This document shows, piece after piece, positions 1 to 7,486 of a DNA stretch of 19,358 nucleotides. A program made the translations under genes and the position numbers. Origin of the DNA: Deltaproteobacteria bacterium (GTDB taxonomy: Bacteria; Myxococcota_A; UBA796; CAJQPC01); the NCBI GenBank assembly GCA_016717595.1, contig JADKFE010000083.1:1-19358 (forward strand), read 5' to 3'. How positions within the stretch are numbered: the first letter of the stretch is position 1; every line of letters starts with the position of its first letter. The notes under the pieces are model-generated. The model had not been told where the DNA came from. It saw only the letters and a list, made by a program, of their open reading frames with translations, and ran no database searches.

Positions 1-250
1 AGCGACGCTACCACGGGCTCAGGGGCCGGAGCGTGGAGATCGGAGCGCCTCACGAAGAAAAACCGTCGGCGCCAAACCTGCCCCCGCGCCGCGCCAGCCG
101 TGAGGAGGCGAGACGCCCGATGCGCGACGGGAGCCAAAATCCAGAGCGCCACCGACGCCCCGCCTCGGCGTTGGGCGTGACGCCTGATGAGCCGAGCGGC
201 CCGCGCCCAAGACGGGAGCCAAAATCCAGAGCGCCACCGACGCCGCCTCG
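1..250. repeat. Direct repeat copy A, open at the left window edge
   Basis: This block aligns without a single gap to 1922-2171 (constant offset 1921). By hand I count 38 mismatches in 250 positions, about 85% identity. Mismatches are clustered: 51-75, 122-150 and 211-246 are identical in both copies, while stretches such as 76-105 and 151-172 vary. It contains an internal tandem unit of 85 bp, with the core GGAGCCAAAATCCAGAGCG falling inside perfect 25-bp copies at 126-150 and 211-235. Similarity already starts at position 1, so the repeat probably extends left of the window. It lies directly downstream of the minus-strand WD40-like gene that ends at 300. I see no terminal inverted repeats, target duplication or transposase. 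Its function is unknown; a regulatory or dispersed intergenic repeat is the likeliest reading. Confidence 0.85.
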
Positions 251-299
251 TGTCGCCGGGCAGGACGCCTGATGAGCCGAGCGCCCGCCGAGCCTGGGC

Positions 300-1316
300 T
301 CAAGAGGTCAAGCGCCAGCCCAGCACACGGCCCTCCCCCAGCGCGTAGGCCGCCGCGCCGTCGGGGCTCAGCGAGACCCCACGCTGGGTGGGCGCGAGCT
401 GGGCTCGTTCACCGGTCGCGGTAAACAGCACAGTGGCCGGTGGACAGAGCACCACCCCCGCCCCCGCACCCTCCGCTCCGCGCGGCACCGCCCAGCTCGG
501 CCCGCCGCGAAGGGAGACCGAAGCGCATCCGCCTGGGCCTTGTACGATCGCCAGGTCATCCGTGGGCAGCGCCAGCTCGACGATGCCAAACACGTCAGGA
601 CCACGCCCGGCGGACCAAGCGCCGACACAGCGCCACTCCCGATCGGCGTGAACCATCAGCTCGGAGACGGCGTGCTCGCCGTGGCGCGAGGTCACCACCG
701 CCACGAGCTCAGCGCCTCCGTGGAGCAGCCGAACGGCGCCCACAGAGAGGATCGGCCCCCGCATTTGGGCGAGCCGCCGCGTGGCCCTCACGGCCCCCCG
801 ACGAAGATCCCACACAGAGAACACCGCCTCGTCGCTGTTGTGGGTGACCATGACGGCGCAAGGGGCGCCCTCGGCGTCTAAGGTCCAGTCCTGGGCCGCG
901 TCGTCGGGGAACTCCTCGACGAGCGCCCCTCGAGTGTGGTCCCAGAGCCAGAGCCGCCGCCCGCGCAGGAGCAGGTGGTCCCCCACCCGGCGGCCTCCCC
1001 AGATCACCTCGTCCAGCGGGATCGCCCCCTCGGACTGGAGGCTGAGGCGCTCCAGATCCCGCGTATGAGCCGCCCCAGAGACGAGATGGACCACCACGCC
1101 ACGGTCCGCGAGCACCATCGGCGGCACGACATGGGGCGTAGGCCAACCCCCCAGCGGCACGACCTCGTCGCCCAAGATCGCCCAATGCGCCGCCACATCC
1201 TCCGCCCCCAAGCCCAGCGCGACCCCCTGGCCCAGGGCGTACACGGCGGCGAGGCCGGGATCGGGGGCGTCGGTTGACGCGGTGAGCTGTCTCTCAATCA
1301 CAGAAGTGCCATCCAC
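300..1316 (-). CDS. WD40-like beta-propeller protein, function unknown
   Basis: The 338-residue product has no signal peptide or membrane segment, so it is probably cytoplasmic. Several blade-like strands end in WD-type motifs: LWLWDHTRGALVEEF near residues 120-135, FSVWDLRRGAVRA near 165-178, and a last blade with LSPDGAAAYALGEGRVLGWRL at the C-terminus. This suggests a degenerate WD40-like propeller acting as a protein-binding scaffold; no catalytic motif is visible. The GTG start at 1316 is favoured because AGAGGA lies 9 nt upstream (1326-1331 on the plus strand) and no in-frame ATG is close. The first codons overlap the end of the upstream lipoprotein gene by 23 bp, so the two are probably one transcript and may be translationally coupled. 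I do not recognise a named family, and the propeller call is inference from blade-like repeats. Confidence 0.72.
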   Translation of the reverse strand: MDGTSVIERQLTASTDAPDPGLAAVYALGQGVALGLGAEDVAAHWAILGDEVVPLGGWPTPHVVPPMVLADRGVVVHLVSGAAHTRDLERLSLQSEGAIPLDEVIWGGRRVGDHLLLRGRRLWLWDHTRGALVEEFPDDAAQDWTLDAEGAPCAVMVTHNSDEAVFSVWDLRRGAVRATRRLAQMRGPILSVGAVRLLHGGAELVAVVTSRHGEHAVSELMVHADREWRCVGAWSAGRGPDVFGIVELALPTDDLAIVQGPGGCASVSLRGGPSWAVPRGAEGAGAGVVLCPPATVLFTATGERAQLAPTQRGVSLSPDGAAAYALGEGRVLGWRLTS

Positions 1317-1875
1317 ACCAGTTTTTCCTCTCGCTGCTGTCTTTGTGCTGCTGAGAATAACAGATGGCTTGAAGCTGCTTCTGCGCGGTTGTCTTGGTGG
1401 GCAAGGTGTCGCAGTACTCCACCCACTGAGAGGAGGTGCCGCTGGCGGCGTCTCGGCATTTGTCGCAGGGGTCTTGCGCCATCAGCCCGCCGGGGGAGCC
1501 CGCGCCGCTTGTGGCGCTCGCGAAGGTGTCGATCCCCCAATCGCTGACCTTGTTGGCGCTGCCCGGCGCGTCCACCCGCGCCCAGGTCTCGGCGGTGTCA
1601 CAGCGCCCGGACTCGTCGCAGACCTCAAGGCTCAGGGTGTAGAGGCCCGGCGCCTCGGCGATGAGGGTGGCGAAGGGGCTCTCGGCGTCGAGGAGCGTGG
1701 CGCCCTCGGGCTCAACGGCCCAGGCGTAGGAGAGGCCGTCGCCCTCGGAGAAGCTGCCGTCCAGCGCGGCGACGGCGCCAACGGGCATCACGCGGGGGTC
1801 ACCCGGCTCAGCGCGGGGCGGCACCTCGGCGGCGCAGGAGGTGAGCAGGAGCGCGGAGAGGAGGACGCGGGACAT
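1294..1875 (-). CDS. Lipoprotein with a PKD/Ig-like domain and Cys-rich tail
   Basis: A 193-residue product begins MSRVLLSALLLTSC, a short signal peptide with lipobox L-T-S-C and predicted lipidated Cys14. Residues about 30-105 read like a PKD/Ig-like fold: LDGSFSEGDGLSYAWAVEP, then a GLYTLSLEVCDESG strand near the end of the domain. The last 60 residues hold six cysteines (CDKC, YCDTL, AICYS and the final WCGWHFCD), which suggests disulfides in the periplasm or at the surface. The frame stays open upstream to an ATG at 2076, but that extension lies inside the repeat; the lipobox fixes the start at 1875. No strong ribosome site precedes this ATG. It is first in a two-gene unit with the WD40-like gene. 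Function is unknown; PKD domains usually mediate surface protein or glycan interactions. Confidence 0.75.
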   Translation of the reverse strand: MSRVLLSALLLTSCAAEVPPRAEPGDPRVMPVGAVAALDGSFSEGDGLSYAWAVEPEGATLLDAESPFATLIAEAPGLYTLSLEVCDESGRCDTAETWARVDAPGSANKVSDWGIDTFASATSGAGSPGGLMAQDPCDKCRDAASGTSSQWVEYCDTLPTKTTAQKQLQAICYSQQHKDSSERKNWCGWHFCD

Positions 1876-1921
1876 GGCGGGCTCAGGCGGTCGCCCCGGT
1901 CGTGGGGGGCCAAGGAGGTGC

Positions 1922-2171
1922 TGCGAGGCTACCACGGGCGCCGGGGCCGGATCGTGAAGCTCATCGCGCCCCACGAAGAAAAACCGTCGGCGCCAAGGCC
2001 GACTCTGCGCTGCGCCAGTCTTGCGCAGGCGAGACGTCCGAGGCGCGACGGGAGCCAAAATCCAGAGCGCCGCCAACGCCGCGCCGTGTCACCGGGCGTG
2101 ACGCCCGATGAGCCGTGCGGCCCGCGCCCACGACGGGAGCCAAAATCCAGAGCGCCACCGACGCCGCCCCG
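1922..2171. repeat. Direct repeat copy B
   Basis: This is the second copy of the block at 1-250, same orientation and no indels. The four 25-bp core copies in the window (126-150, 211-235, 2047-2071, 2132-2156) are identical to each other. The 85-bp spacing between cores is the same in both copies. At 2093-2107 the unit contains an odd-length palindrome, CGGGCGTGACGCCCG, imperfect in copy A near 173-185. Copy B lies 47 bp upstream of the minus-strand lipoprotein start, so it occupies the promoter region of that operon. Similarity to copy A is lost after about 2171. Confidence 0.85.
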
Positions 2172-2491
2172 CGCCCCCTTGACCCGCTCCTCCTGCGCGC
2201 CGTTGGCGTCGCCGCGCCTCAACTCTCCCGCCCGATCCCCTACCCACCGCCTCAACCGGGTCACCTCCTCGTCGCTGGGCTCGGCCCTCCGCGGTCAGGT
2301 CGTCGTCTCCGCGCGATCGATGAGAGAGGCGCGTGAGATCGTGGCCAAAATTCAGCCCTTGGCGCGCTTAGGAGGCCTGGGCGCGGTGGGCGCGGCTCAC
2401 TCCGCAGGGCCCGCTGGGCGCTCGCCGCGCCTCGGTGTACACTCCGCCCCAACCCCTGAGCCTCGACCTACCCACCCCCAAAGGCGCCTGA
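2172..2491 (+). other. Non-coding leader upstream of the large kinase gene
   Basis: No convincing gene is seen in these 320 bp; the frames that stay open here lack start signals and recognisable content. A weak promoter candidate is TACACT at 2438-2443, within the palindrome GTGTACAC, about 50 bp before the kinase start; no good -35 hexamer precedes it. A weak ribosome site, AAAGGCG, lies just before the ATG at 2492. Confidence 0.35.
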
Positions 2492-3712
2492 ATGGAGCCC
2501 GGGCATCACATTGGCGACTTCCTCGTCAACGCGGTCATCGTGCCTGGGCGGCTGTACCTCGGCCGCGCCGAGCGGGGCGCCGGGCGCAGGGTGGGCTTAC
2601 AATCCATCACGCTGGAGGAGGGCCAGCGCCTGACGGGCGTGCTCTCCCTGGCCCGGGGGCTGCGCGCGCTGGGCCTGCCCAAGGTCTCCGCGCTGCACGA
2701 GCTGGAGGGCGCGGTGCTCTTGGAGCGTCCTCCCCTGGAGGGGGCGCTGTTGAGCGCGAGCCCGAGCCCGCCGGAGGCCGCCGACGCGCGCCAGCTCGCG
2801 ACCACCCTGGTGGAGGCCGTGCGCGCCGCCCACCGGTCCGGCCTGGGCTTCGGCGGGCTCTCGGCCGAGGACGTGCTGCTGCTCAACCCCTGGAGCCCCT
2901 CGCTGCTGCGCCCGCTGCGGCCGCTCAGCGCCGCCGTGCAGGCGGCCGATCTCACGGCGCTGGGGGGCCTGCTCAAGGGCTTGCTGGATCAGCAGCTCGC
3001 CGACTCGGCGGAGCTTCAGGCCCTCGTCGGGGGCCTGAGCCACGCCGACCCCGAGCAGCGCTGGTCTCTGGACGCGGCCGCGGGCGTCTTGGCCAGCCAC
3101 GGGGGCGCGCGGGGCGGGGCGACCTTCGACGATCTCGGCGGCGCCTACGAGGGCCTCGGCAGCCCAGGCCTCGGACCCGCCAGCCCCGGCCTCGACCCCG
3201 GGCTCACCTACGAATATCCCGACGCCACCCCCAACAGGGTGACGCCCCGGCTGGCGGGGCCCTCCGGCGCGCTGCCGCGCCTCGGCCGCTACGAGCTGCG
3301 CGGCCAGCTCGGCGCGGGCGGGATGGGCGTCGTCTACCGGGCCTGGGACCCCGACCTCGACCGCTACGTCGCGCTCAAGGCGCTGCACCCCCACATCAGC
3401 CGAACCCCCGGCTCCCGAGAGCGATTTTTGCGGGAGGCCCGGGCGGTCGCCAAGCTCGAGCACCCCGGGATCGTGCGGATCTACGACATCGGGGAGGCCG
3501 ACGACAAGGTCTTCTTCACGATGCAGCTCGTGGACGGCGCGAGGGCCCGATCCCAGCGATCGAGGCCGCCCGGGTCGCTGAGGGCGTGGCGCGGGCCCTG
3601 CACGCCGCGCACCAGCAGGGCCTGGTGCACCGAGACATCAAGCCGCACAACGTGCTCCTGCTGGAGGGCGAGACGCCCCTCCTCACCGACTTCGGCCTCG
3701 TCAAGAGCCTGA
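2492..3712 (+). CDS. Receptor-type Ser/Thr kinase, N-terminal part: pseudokinase plus kinase N-lobe (frame-broken gene)
   Basis: This is the first part of one gene that continues in another frame to 7467. Residues 1 to about 205 follow the layout of a protein kinase but lack its catalytic residues. VGLQSI stands where the VAIK lysine should be, AHRSGLGFGGLSAEDVLLL where the HRD loop should be, there is no DFG, yet LTALGGLLKGLL and a DPEQRWSLD end motif remain. A Gly/Pro-rich linker follows (about 206-262). Then comes a canonical N-lobe: G-loop GQLGAGGMGVVYRAW (271-285), VALK with Lys296, an alpha-C glutamate near 315, and the hinge strand FFTMQLVDG. Past about 3535 this frame turns into unrelated Arg-rich sequence and stops at 3712, while the C-lobe continues in the frame of 3541-7467. 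The product as sequenced would be an inactive half-kinase. Confidence 0.8.
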   Translation: MEPGHHIGDFLVNAVIVPGRLYLGRAERGAGRRVGLQSITLEEGQRLTGVLSLARGLRALGLPKVSALHELEGAVLLERPPLEGALLSASPSPPEAADARQLATTLVEAVRAAHRSGLGFGGLSAEDVLLLNPWSPSLLRPLRPLSAAVQAADLTALGGLLKGLLDQQLADSAELQALVGGLSHADPEQRWSLDAAAGVLASHGGARGGATFDDLGGAYEGLGSPGLGPASPGLDPGLTYEYPDATPNRVTPRLAGPSGALPRLGRYELRGQLGAGGMGVVYRAWDPDLDRYVALKALHPHISRTPGSRERFLREARAVAKLEHPGIVRIYDIGEADDKVFFTMQLVDGARARSQRSRPPGSLRAWRGPCTPRTSRAWCTETSSRTTCSCWRARRPSSPTSASSRA

Positions 3713-6700
3713 AGGCCACCGGCGGCCACCTGACCCAGCAGGGCCAGCTCCTGGGCACCCCCGCGTACATGTCCCCCGAGCAGGCCCGGGGCGAGACCCT
3801 GGATCACCGCTGCGACATCTACGCGCTCGGCGCCGTGCTCTACGAGATGCTGTCCGGTCGGCCGCCCTACACCGGGGGAACGGCGATGCAGGTCGTCGGG
3901 CAGGTCATGTCCTCGGAGCCTCCACCGCTCGGCGCCGAGGTGCCCGAGGCCCTGCGAGACATCTGCGCCAAGGCCATGGCCCGCGCCCCAGAGGACCGCT
4001 ACGCCGACGCCGGGCGGCTCGCCGACGACCTGGCCCGCTTCGTCGCCGCCAGGTCGCTCGCGGTCGAGCCGACGCCTGAGCCGCCCTCCGTCGTGTCTGT
4101 GGTCCCGCCCCCGACGCGGCGATCCTGGGGCTTGGCCCTGGCCCTTGGCCTCACGCTTGGCCTCGGCGCCCTGTGGGGCTGGCAGCAGGTTCGCGCCACA
4201 GATCACCTCGCCGCGGCCGCCGAGTCACGCCGCCAAGCGATGGCCGAGCAGCTCGCCAGGCTGCGGGCCCAAGGCCTCAACGACGCGGCCGACGCCGTCT
4301 TTGTCGCCTTCGTCAACCTCAAGGAGAACGCCGAGACGGCCGCCCTGGCCCGCGCCTGGCGAGACGAGGCGATCCGCCTCTGCGAGCTGGGCGAGGCCTC
4401 GCCCTGCCTCGACGCCTTGGGCAACGCCTACGCCATCGCCCCGGAGGACGCGCAGCAAGACGAGCTCCTGGTGGAGCTCGCCCGGGCGGCGGGCCGGGTC
4501 TGGCGCTGGGAGGTGCTGCGCGGGGCCCTCTCGACCCTCGCCGATCGTGACCCCAGGCTGCTGGAAGAGCTGCGTGAGCAGCGGCAGCTCCTCGCCGTTT
4601 ATGATGGGGACCTCCACGGCGCCGCCCAGCTCGGGGGCCCCGACGCCAGCCTCCTCCAAGCGCTGTCCTCGGCGACGCCGACCTCTCGTGTGGCCGATGG
4701 GGCCTTCCTCTGGGATCCTGACCGGGACGGCGCCCCCGCCCTGGCCCTCTGGGACGCGACGGAGCGGCGCCTGACCCTCACCGAGCCGAACCGCCCAGAG
4801 CTGCCGGTGCAACGCGCGGTGCAGGTCAAGGGCCAGGTGCTCACCCACCTCGGCGCCCGCCCCTCGGACCAAGCCGTCCTGGTGCTGCAGCCCGAGCCCG
4901 CCCCCATGCTGCTCACAGACGAGGGCCTACAAGCCCTGCCCGACTGGCCGGAGGGCCAACCGAACCGATGGTTAGAGGCTGACATCGACGGGGATGGCGC
5001 CCCGGAGAGCTACCTCACGCGCTACAGGTCGTTCGACGAGCGGCTCAGCGCCCAGGAGCCTTGGCGGACCGCCCACTTCTTCGGGAACTCCTCCGCCGAG
5101 GACATGCTGGCGCTCGACCTCGACGCCGACGGGGCGCTGGAGCTGGTCGTCGCCTCTTCAGCCTGGAGCACCTACGACCTGCGGCTCTTCACCCGGACGC
5201 CGGGGGAGCCCTTGCGGCTGAAGTCGCGCCTGCGCCTGGGCCAGATGGACCGGCTCGTGGCGCTGTCCACCGCGCGGGGCCCGCTGCTGGCGGCGTTCCA
5301 GAGCGCCGATCCCGGCGAGCGCCACAACCTCAAGGTCTTCCACCCCGAGCTCGCCCCGATGGCCCCCCAAGGGGTGCACCTGGTGCGCCTCGTCGACGGC
5401 GCGCTCAAGAGCGTCGGCCTGCAGCCCCTGATCACGTCGCACGGCCCGACGCCGACGTCGCACGGCCCGCTGCAGACGCTGACGGTCGCGGCGGACCTCG
5501 ACGGCGACGGGCGCGACGAGCTGGTCTGGGGCACCGACGAGCACGAGACCGCGCTGATGAGCCTCGACGACGAGGACAAGCCGTGGCTGCGGATCCTCCA
5601 CGGCCTCGTCCCGCTCGCGGCCGTCGAGGTGGACGGCGACCCCGCCGCCGAGCTGCTCGTGAGCACCGCGAACGAGGCCCGCAGCGTCTGGATCTTGGGC
5701 GTCGGCGCAGACCGGCTGCCTGCGCAGGCCCCCGCGATCCCGACGCGGGCCGCGCCGCCGCCCGACCTCCCCTCGGAGCTAAAGTCTCCGTGGAGGCGCG
5801 CCGAGGACCTGCTCGGCGTCGGCTTGGAGACCGTCGCCGCCCGACGTTTTGTGCAGCTCGCCGAGCTCGCCGCCGGGAGCCCCATCGAGTCCCACGCGCA
5901 GCTCCGGGCCGCGCAGACCTTGGAGTCCGCCGGGGAGCGCGCCGCCGCCGTTCAGCGTTACCTGCTCGCCGCCGCGCTGCCTGCGCTGCGGATCGAGGCC
6001 CTCGGCGCGGCGCTGCGGTGCGCCAACGCGGAGCACGACCTCGCCGCCGAGCTCGACGTGCTCGAGGCCCTCGCCCAGGCGCAAGCCTTGAGCAGCGATC
6101 AGAGCTCTCGGGTGGCGGTGCTCAAGGAGCGCCTCACGATGCCCATGACCCCGCTGATCTCGGCCGAGGGCCTGCACCCCGCCTGGCGGGTTCGTTCGCC
6201 GACGGGCCTGCGCGTCACCCCGGCCGGCGACGCCCTGCAGGTGAACGTCGGCGCGGTGATTCCCCTCCTGGACATGCCGCTGAGCCAAACGGGCCGCTTC
6301 ATCCGGCTCATCTTCGACTTCAGCGTGTCGGAGCTCCCCTACTCCCACGGGTGGTCCTTCGGCCTCGGCGACCCAACGAAGGAGTCGGAGGTCGCCTACG
6401 GCGCGCAGATGAGCTCCCACGGCGGCGAGGGCAACATCTTCGCCCACGTGATCTGTCGGATGGGCAGCGACAACCTCATGTGGGTGCCCCAGATGACCCA
6501 GCGCCTTGACCGGGTGGAGGGGCGGCGCTTCCGCGTCGAGCTTGAGCTGGACCTCGACGCGGGCTGGGCCCGCTGCGCCGTGGATCGAGACGGCGAGCGG
6601 ATCGGCGTCGAGGCCGGCGCCCAGCCTGCGCTCCGCGCGCTGAGCGGCCCCCTGTCGCTGCGACTCCGGACGCTGGGCGTCGGCACCGGGCGCCACGTGA

Positions 6701-7467
6701 TCCACAACTTCGCCGTCGCCGGGCTCACCCCCGCCGCGCCAGCGGACGACGCCGCGCTGGAGGCCCACCGGCTGCTCACGCTGAGGCGCCCGACCGAGGC
6801 CCGCGAGGTCGCGCCCGCGGACGCCTCTCCGCTGCTCAAGGCGACCCTCGCCATGGAGCTCGGCGGGCCCTTGTCCGCGGTCGGGCTCTCGCCCCAAGAG
6901 CGTCAGCACTGGATACACACGGCCCTGGACGTCTGGGAGCCCGCCATGCGCGCGGCGTTAGGAGACGGCTACTACACGGCCTTCGCCTCCGCTTGGTTCC
7001 AGTCCGTCATGTTCCACCCCGACGATCAAGAGGTCATCAGCGCGCTCACCGTCTACCTCGACGGCCTCGATGAGCCCCCCTCTTGGGCGCCCGCCTCGGC
7101 CCTGGATGCCTACGAGCGCCTGAATCTCCTGCTCTTCCGGGGCCGCGCGTGGAATCGGACGGGCAGCCCCAACCGGGCCCGCGCGGACCTCGAGCGTGTG
7201 GTTCAGCTCGCTCAAGAGCAGGGGGAGCGCTTCGGTCCCAAGGAGGCGCCCTACGTGCGCAGGGTGGGCGGCTCCGCGTGGCTTGAGCTGGCGAAGCTCG
7301 CCCTCAACGATGGACGCTCCGACGAGGCCATGCGCTGCGTGAGACGAGCCATGGAGGTCAGCGCGCCGCGTGAGGTGATCGCGGACCTCGTCGCCGCCGA
7401 CCCGGAGCTCTCAGCGCTCCGGGAGCACCCCGACTGGCCCCAGGTGGAGGCGGCGCGGGCGTTCTGA
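3541..7467 (+). CDS. Receptor-type Ser/Thr kinase, C-terminal part: C-lobe, TM, FG-GAP, lectin-like and TPR regions (frame-broken gene)
   Basis: This continues the gene starting at 2492; 3541 marks where homologous sequence resumes, not a start codon. It begins with EGPIPAIEAARVAEG, then catalytic loop HRDIKPHN (Asp at 3634), TDFGLVK (DFG at 3688), and activation-segment end MSPEQARG (Glu at 3778). A single membrane helix follows at about 4123-4185, so the rest should lie outside the cytoplasm. Next is a helical region, then FG-GAP/VCBS-like repeats with calcium-type loops DIDGDG (4981), DLDADG (5116) and DLDGDG (5494). A helical TPR-like stretch lies around 5780-6120, a beta-rich lectin/LamG-like region at about 6175-6730, and a TPR-like tail to 7467. 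The frame is open throughout with normal codon use, which argues for a very recent lesion or an assembly error. The layout suggests a kinase sensing an extracytoplasmic ligand; ligand and targets are unknown. Confidence 0.8.
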   Translation, partial: EGPIPAIEAARVAEGVARALHAAHQQGLVHRDIKPHNVLLLEGETPLLTDFGLVKSLKATGGHLTQQGQLLGTPAYMSPEQARGETLDHRCDIYALGAVLYEMLSGRPPYTGGTAMQVVGQVMSSEPPPLGAEVPEALRDICAKAMARAPEDRYADAGRLADDLARFVAARSLAVEPTPEPPSVVSVVPPPTRRSWGLALALGLTLGLGALWGWQQVRATDHLAAAAESRRQAMAEQLARLRAQGLNDAADAVFVAFVNLKENAETAALARAWRDEAIRLCELGEASPCLDALGNAYAIAPEDAQQDELLVELARAAGRVWRWEVLRGALSTLADRDPRLLEELREQRQLLAVYDGDLHGAAQLGGPDASLLQALSSATPTSRVADGAFLWDPDRDGAPALALWDATERRLTLTEPNRPELPVQRAVQVKGQVLTHLGARPSDQAVLVLQPEPAPMLLTDEGLQALPDWPEGQPNRWLEADIDGDGAPESYLTRYRSFDERLSAQEPWRTAHFFGNSSAEDMLALDLDADGALELVVASSAWSTYDLRLFTRTPGEPLRLKSRLRLGQMDRLVALSTARGPLLAAFQSADPGERHNLKVFHPELAPMAPQGVHLVRLVDGALKSVGLQPLITSHGPTPTSHGPLQTLTVAADLDGDGRDELVWGTDEHETALMSLDDEDKPWLRILHGLVPLAAVEVDGDPAAELLVSTANEARSVWILGVGADRLPAQAPAIPTRAAPPPDLPSELKSPWRRAEDLLGVGLETVAARRFVQLAELAAGSPIESHAQLRAAQTLESAGERAAAVQRYLLAAALPALRIEALGAALRCANAEHDLAAELDVLEALAQAQALSSDQSSRVAVLKERLTMPMTPLISAEGLHPAWRVRSPTGLRVTPAGDALQVNVGAVIPLLDMPLSQTGRFIRLIFDFSVSELPYSHGWSFGLGDPTKESEVAYGAQMSSHGGEGNIFAHVICRMGSDNLMWVPQMTQRLDRVEGRRFRVELELDLDAGWARCAVDRDGERIGVEAGAQPALRALSGPLSLRLRTLGVGTGRHVIHNFAVAGLTPAAPADDAALEAHRLLTLRRPTEAREVAPADASPLLKATLAMELGGPLSAVGLSPQERQHWIHTALDVWEPAMRAALGDGYYTAFASAWFQSVMFHPDDQEVISALTVYLDGLDEPPSWAPASALDAYERLNLLLFRGRAWNRTGSPNRARADLERVVQLAQEQGERFGPKEAPYVRRVGGSAWLELAKLALNDGRSDEAMRCVRRAMEVSAPREVIADLVAADPELSALREHPDWPQVEAARAF
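5434..5469 (+). repeat. In-frame 21-bp tandem duplication inside the kinase ectodomain
   Basis: The 15-bp word ACGTCGCACGGCCCG occurs at 5434-5448 and again at 5455-5469, a 21-bp (7-codon) period. It encodes the doubled peptide TSHGPTPTSHGP in a loop just before an FG-GAP motif. Being in frame it does not disturb the protein; it looks like a recent slippage or duplication event. Confidence 0.7.
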
Positions 7468-7486
7468 GGATCAAGCGGTCGCCCCC

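Noticed and set aside
19..303. Minus-strand frames open in both repeat copies (19-303 and 1961-2158) with similar peptides
   Set aside because: In the region open in both, mismatches fall 9, 8 and 12 over codon positions 1, 2 and 3, so there is no clear third-position excess. The similar peptides follow from the ungapped DNA similarity rather than from coding constraint.
1876..2076. Longer N-terminus for the lipoprotein gene from the ATG at 2076
   Set aside because: The extension lies inside the repeat, and the lipobox requires the start at 1875.
1..2171. CRISPR array or insertion sequence
   Set aside because: There are only two 85-bp units per block with similar, not unique, sequence between cores, no cas genes, no terminal inverted repeats and no transposase.
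1282..3540. A plus-strand frame open without a stop from 1282 into the large kinase gene
   Set aside because: It runs antisense through two well-supported minus-strand genes and both non-coding regions and has Arg/Gly/Pro-rich composition typical of GC-rich shadow frames. Only the part from about 3541 encodes recognisable protein.
3520..3560. Programmed -1 ribosomal frameshift in the kinase gene
   Set aside because: No X XXY YYZ slippery heptamer in the incoming frame and no obvious downstream structure; several conserved hinge residues are also missing, which slippage would not explain.
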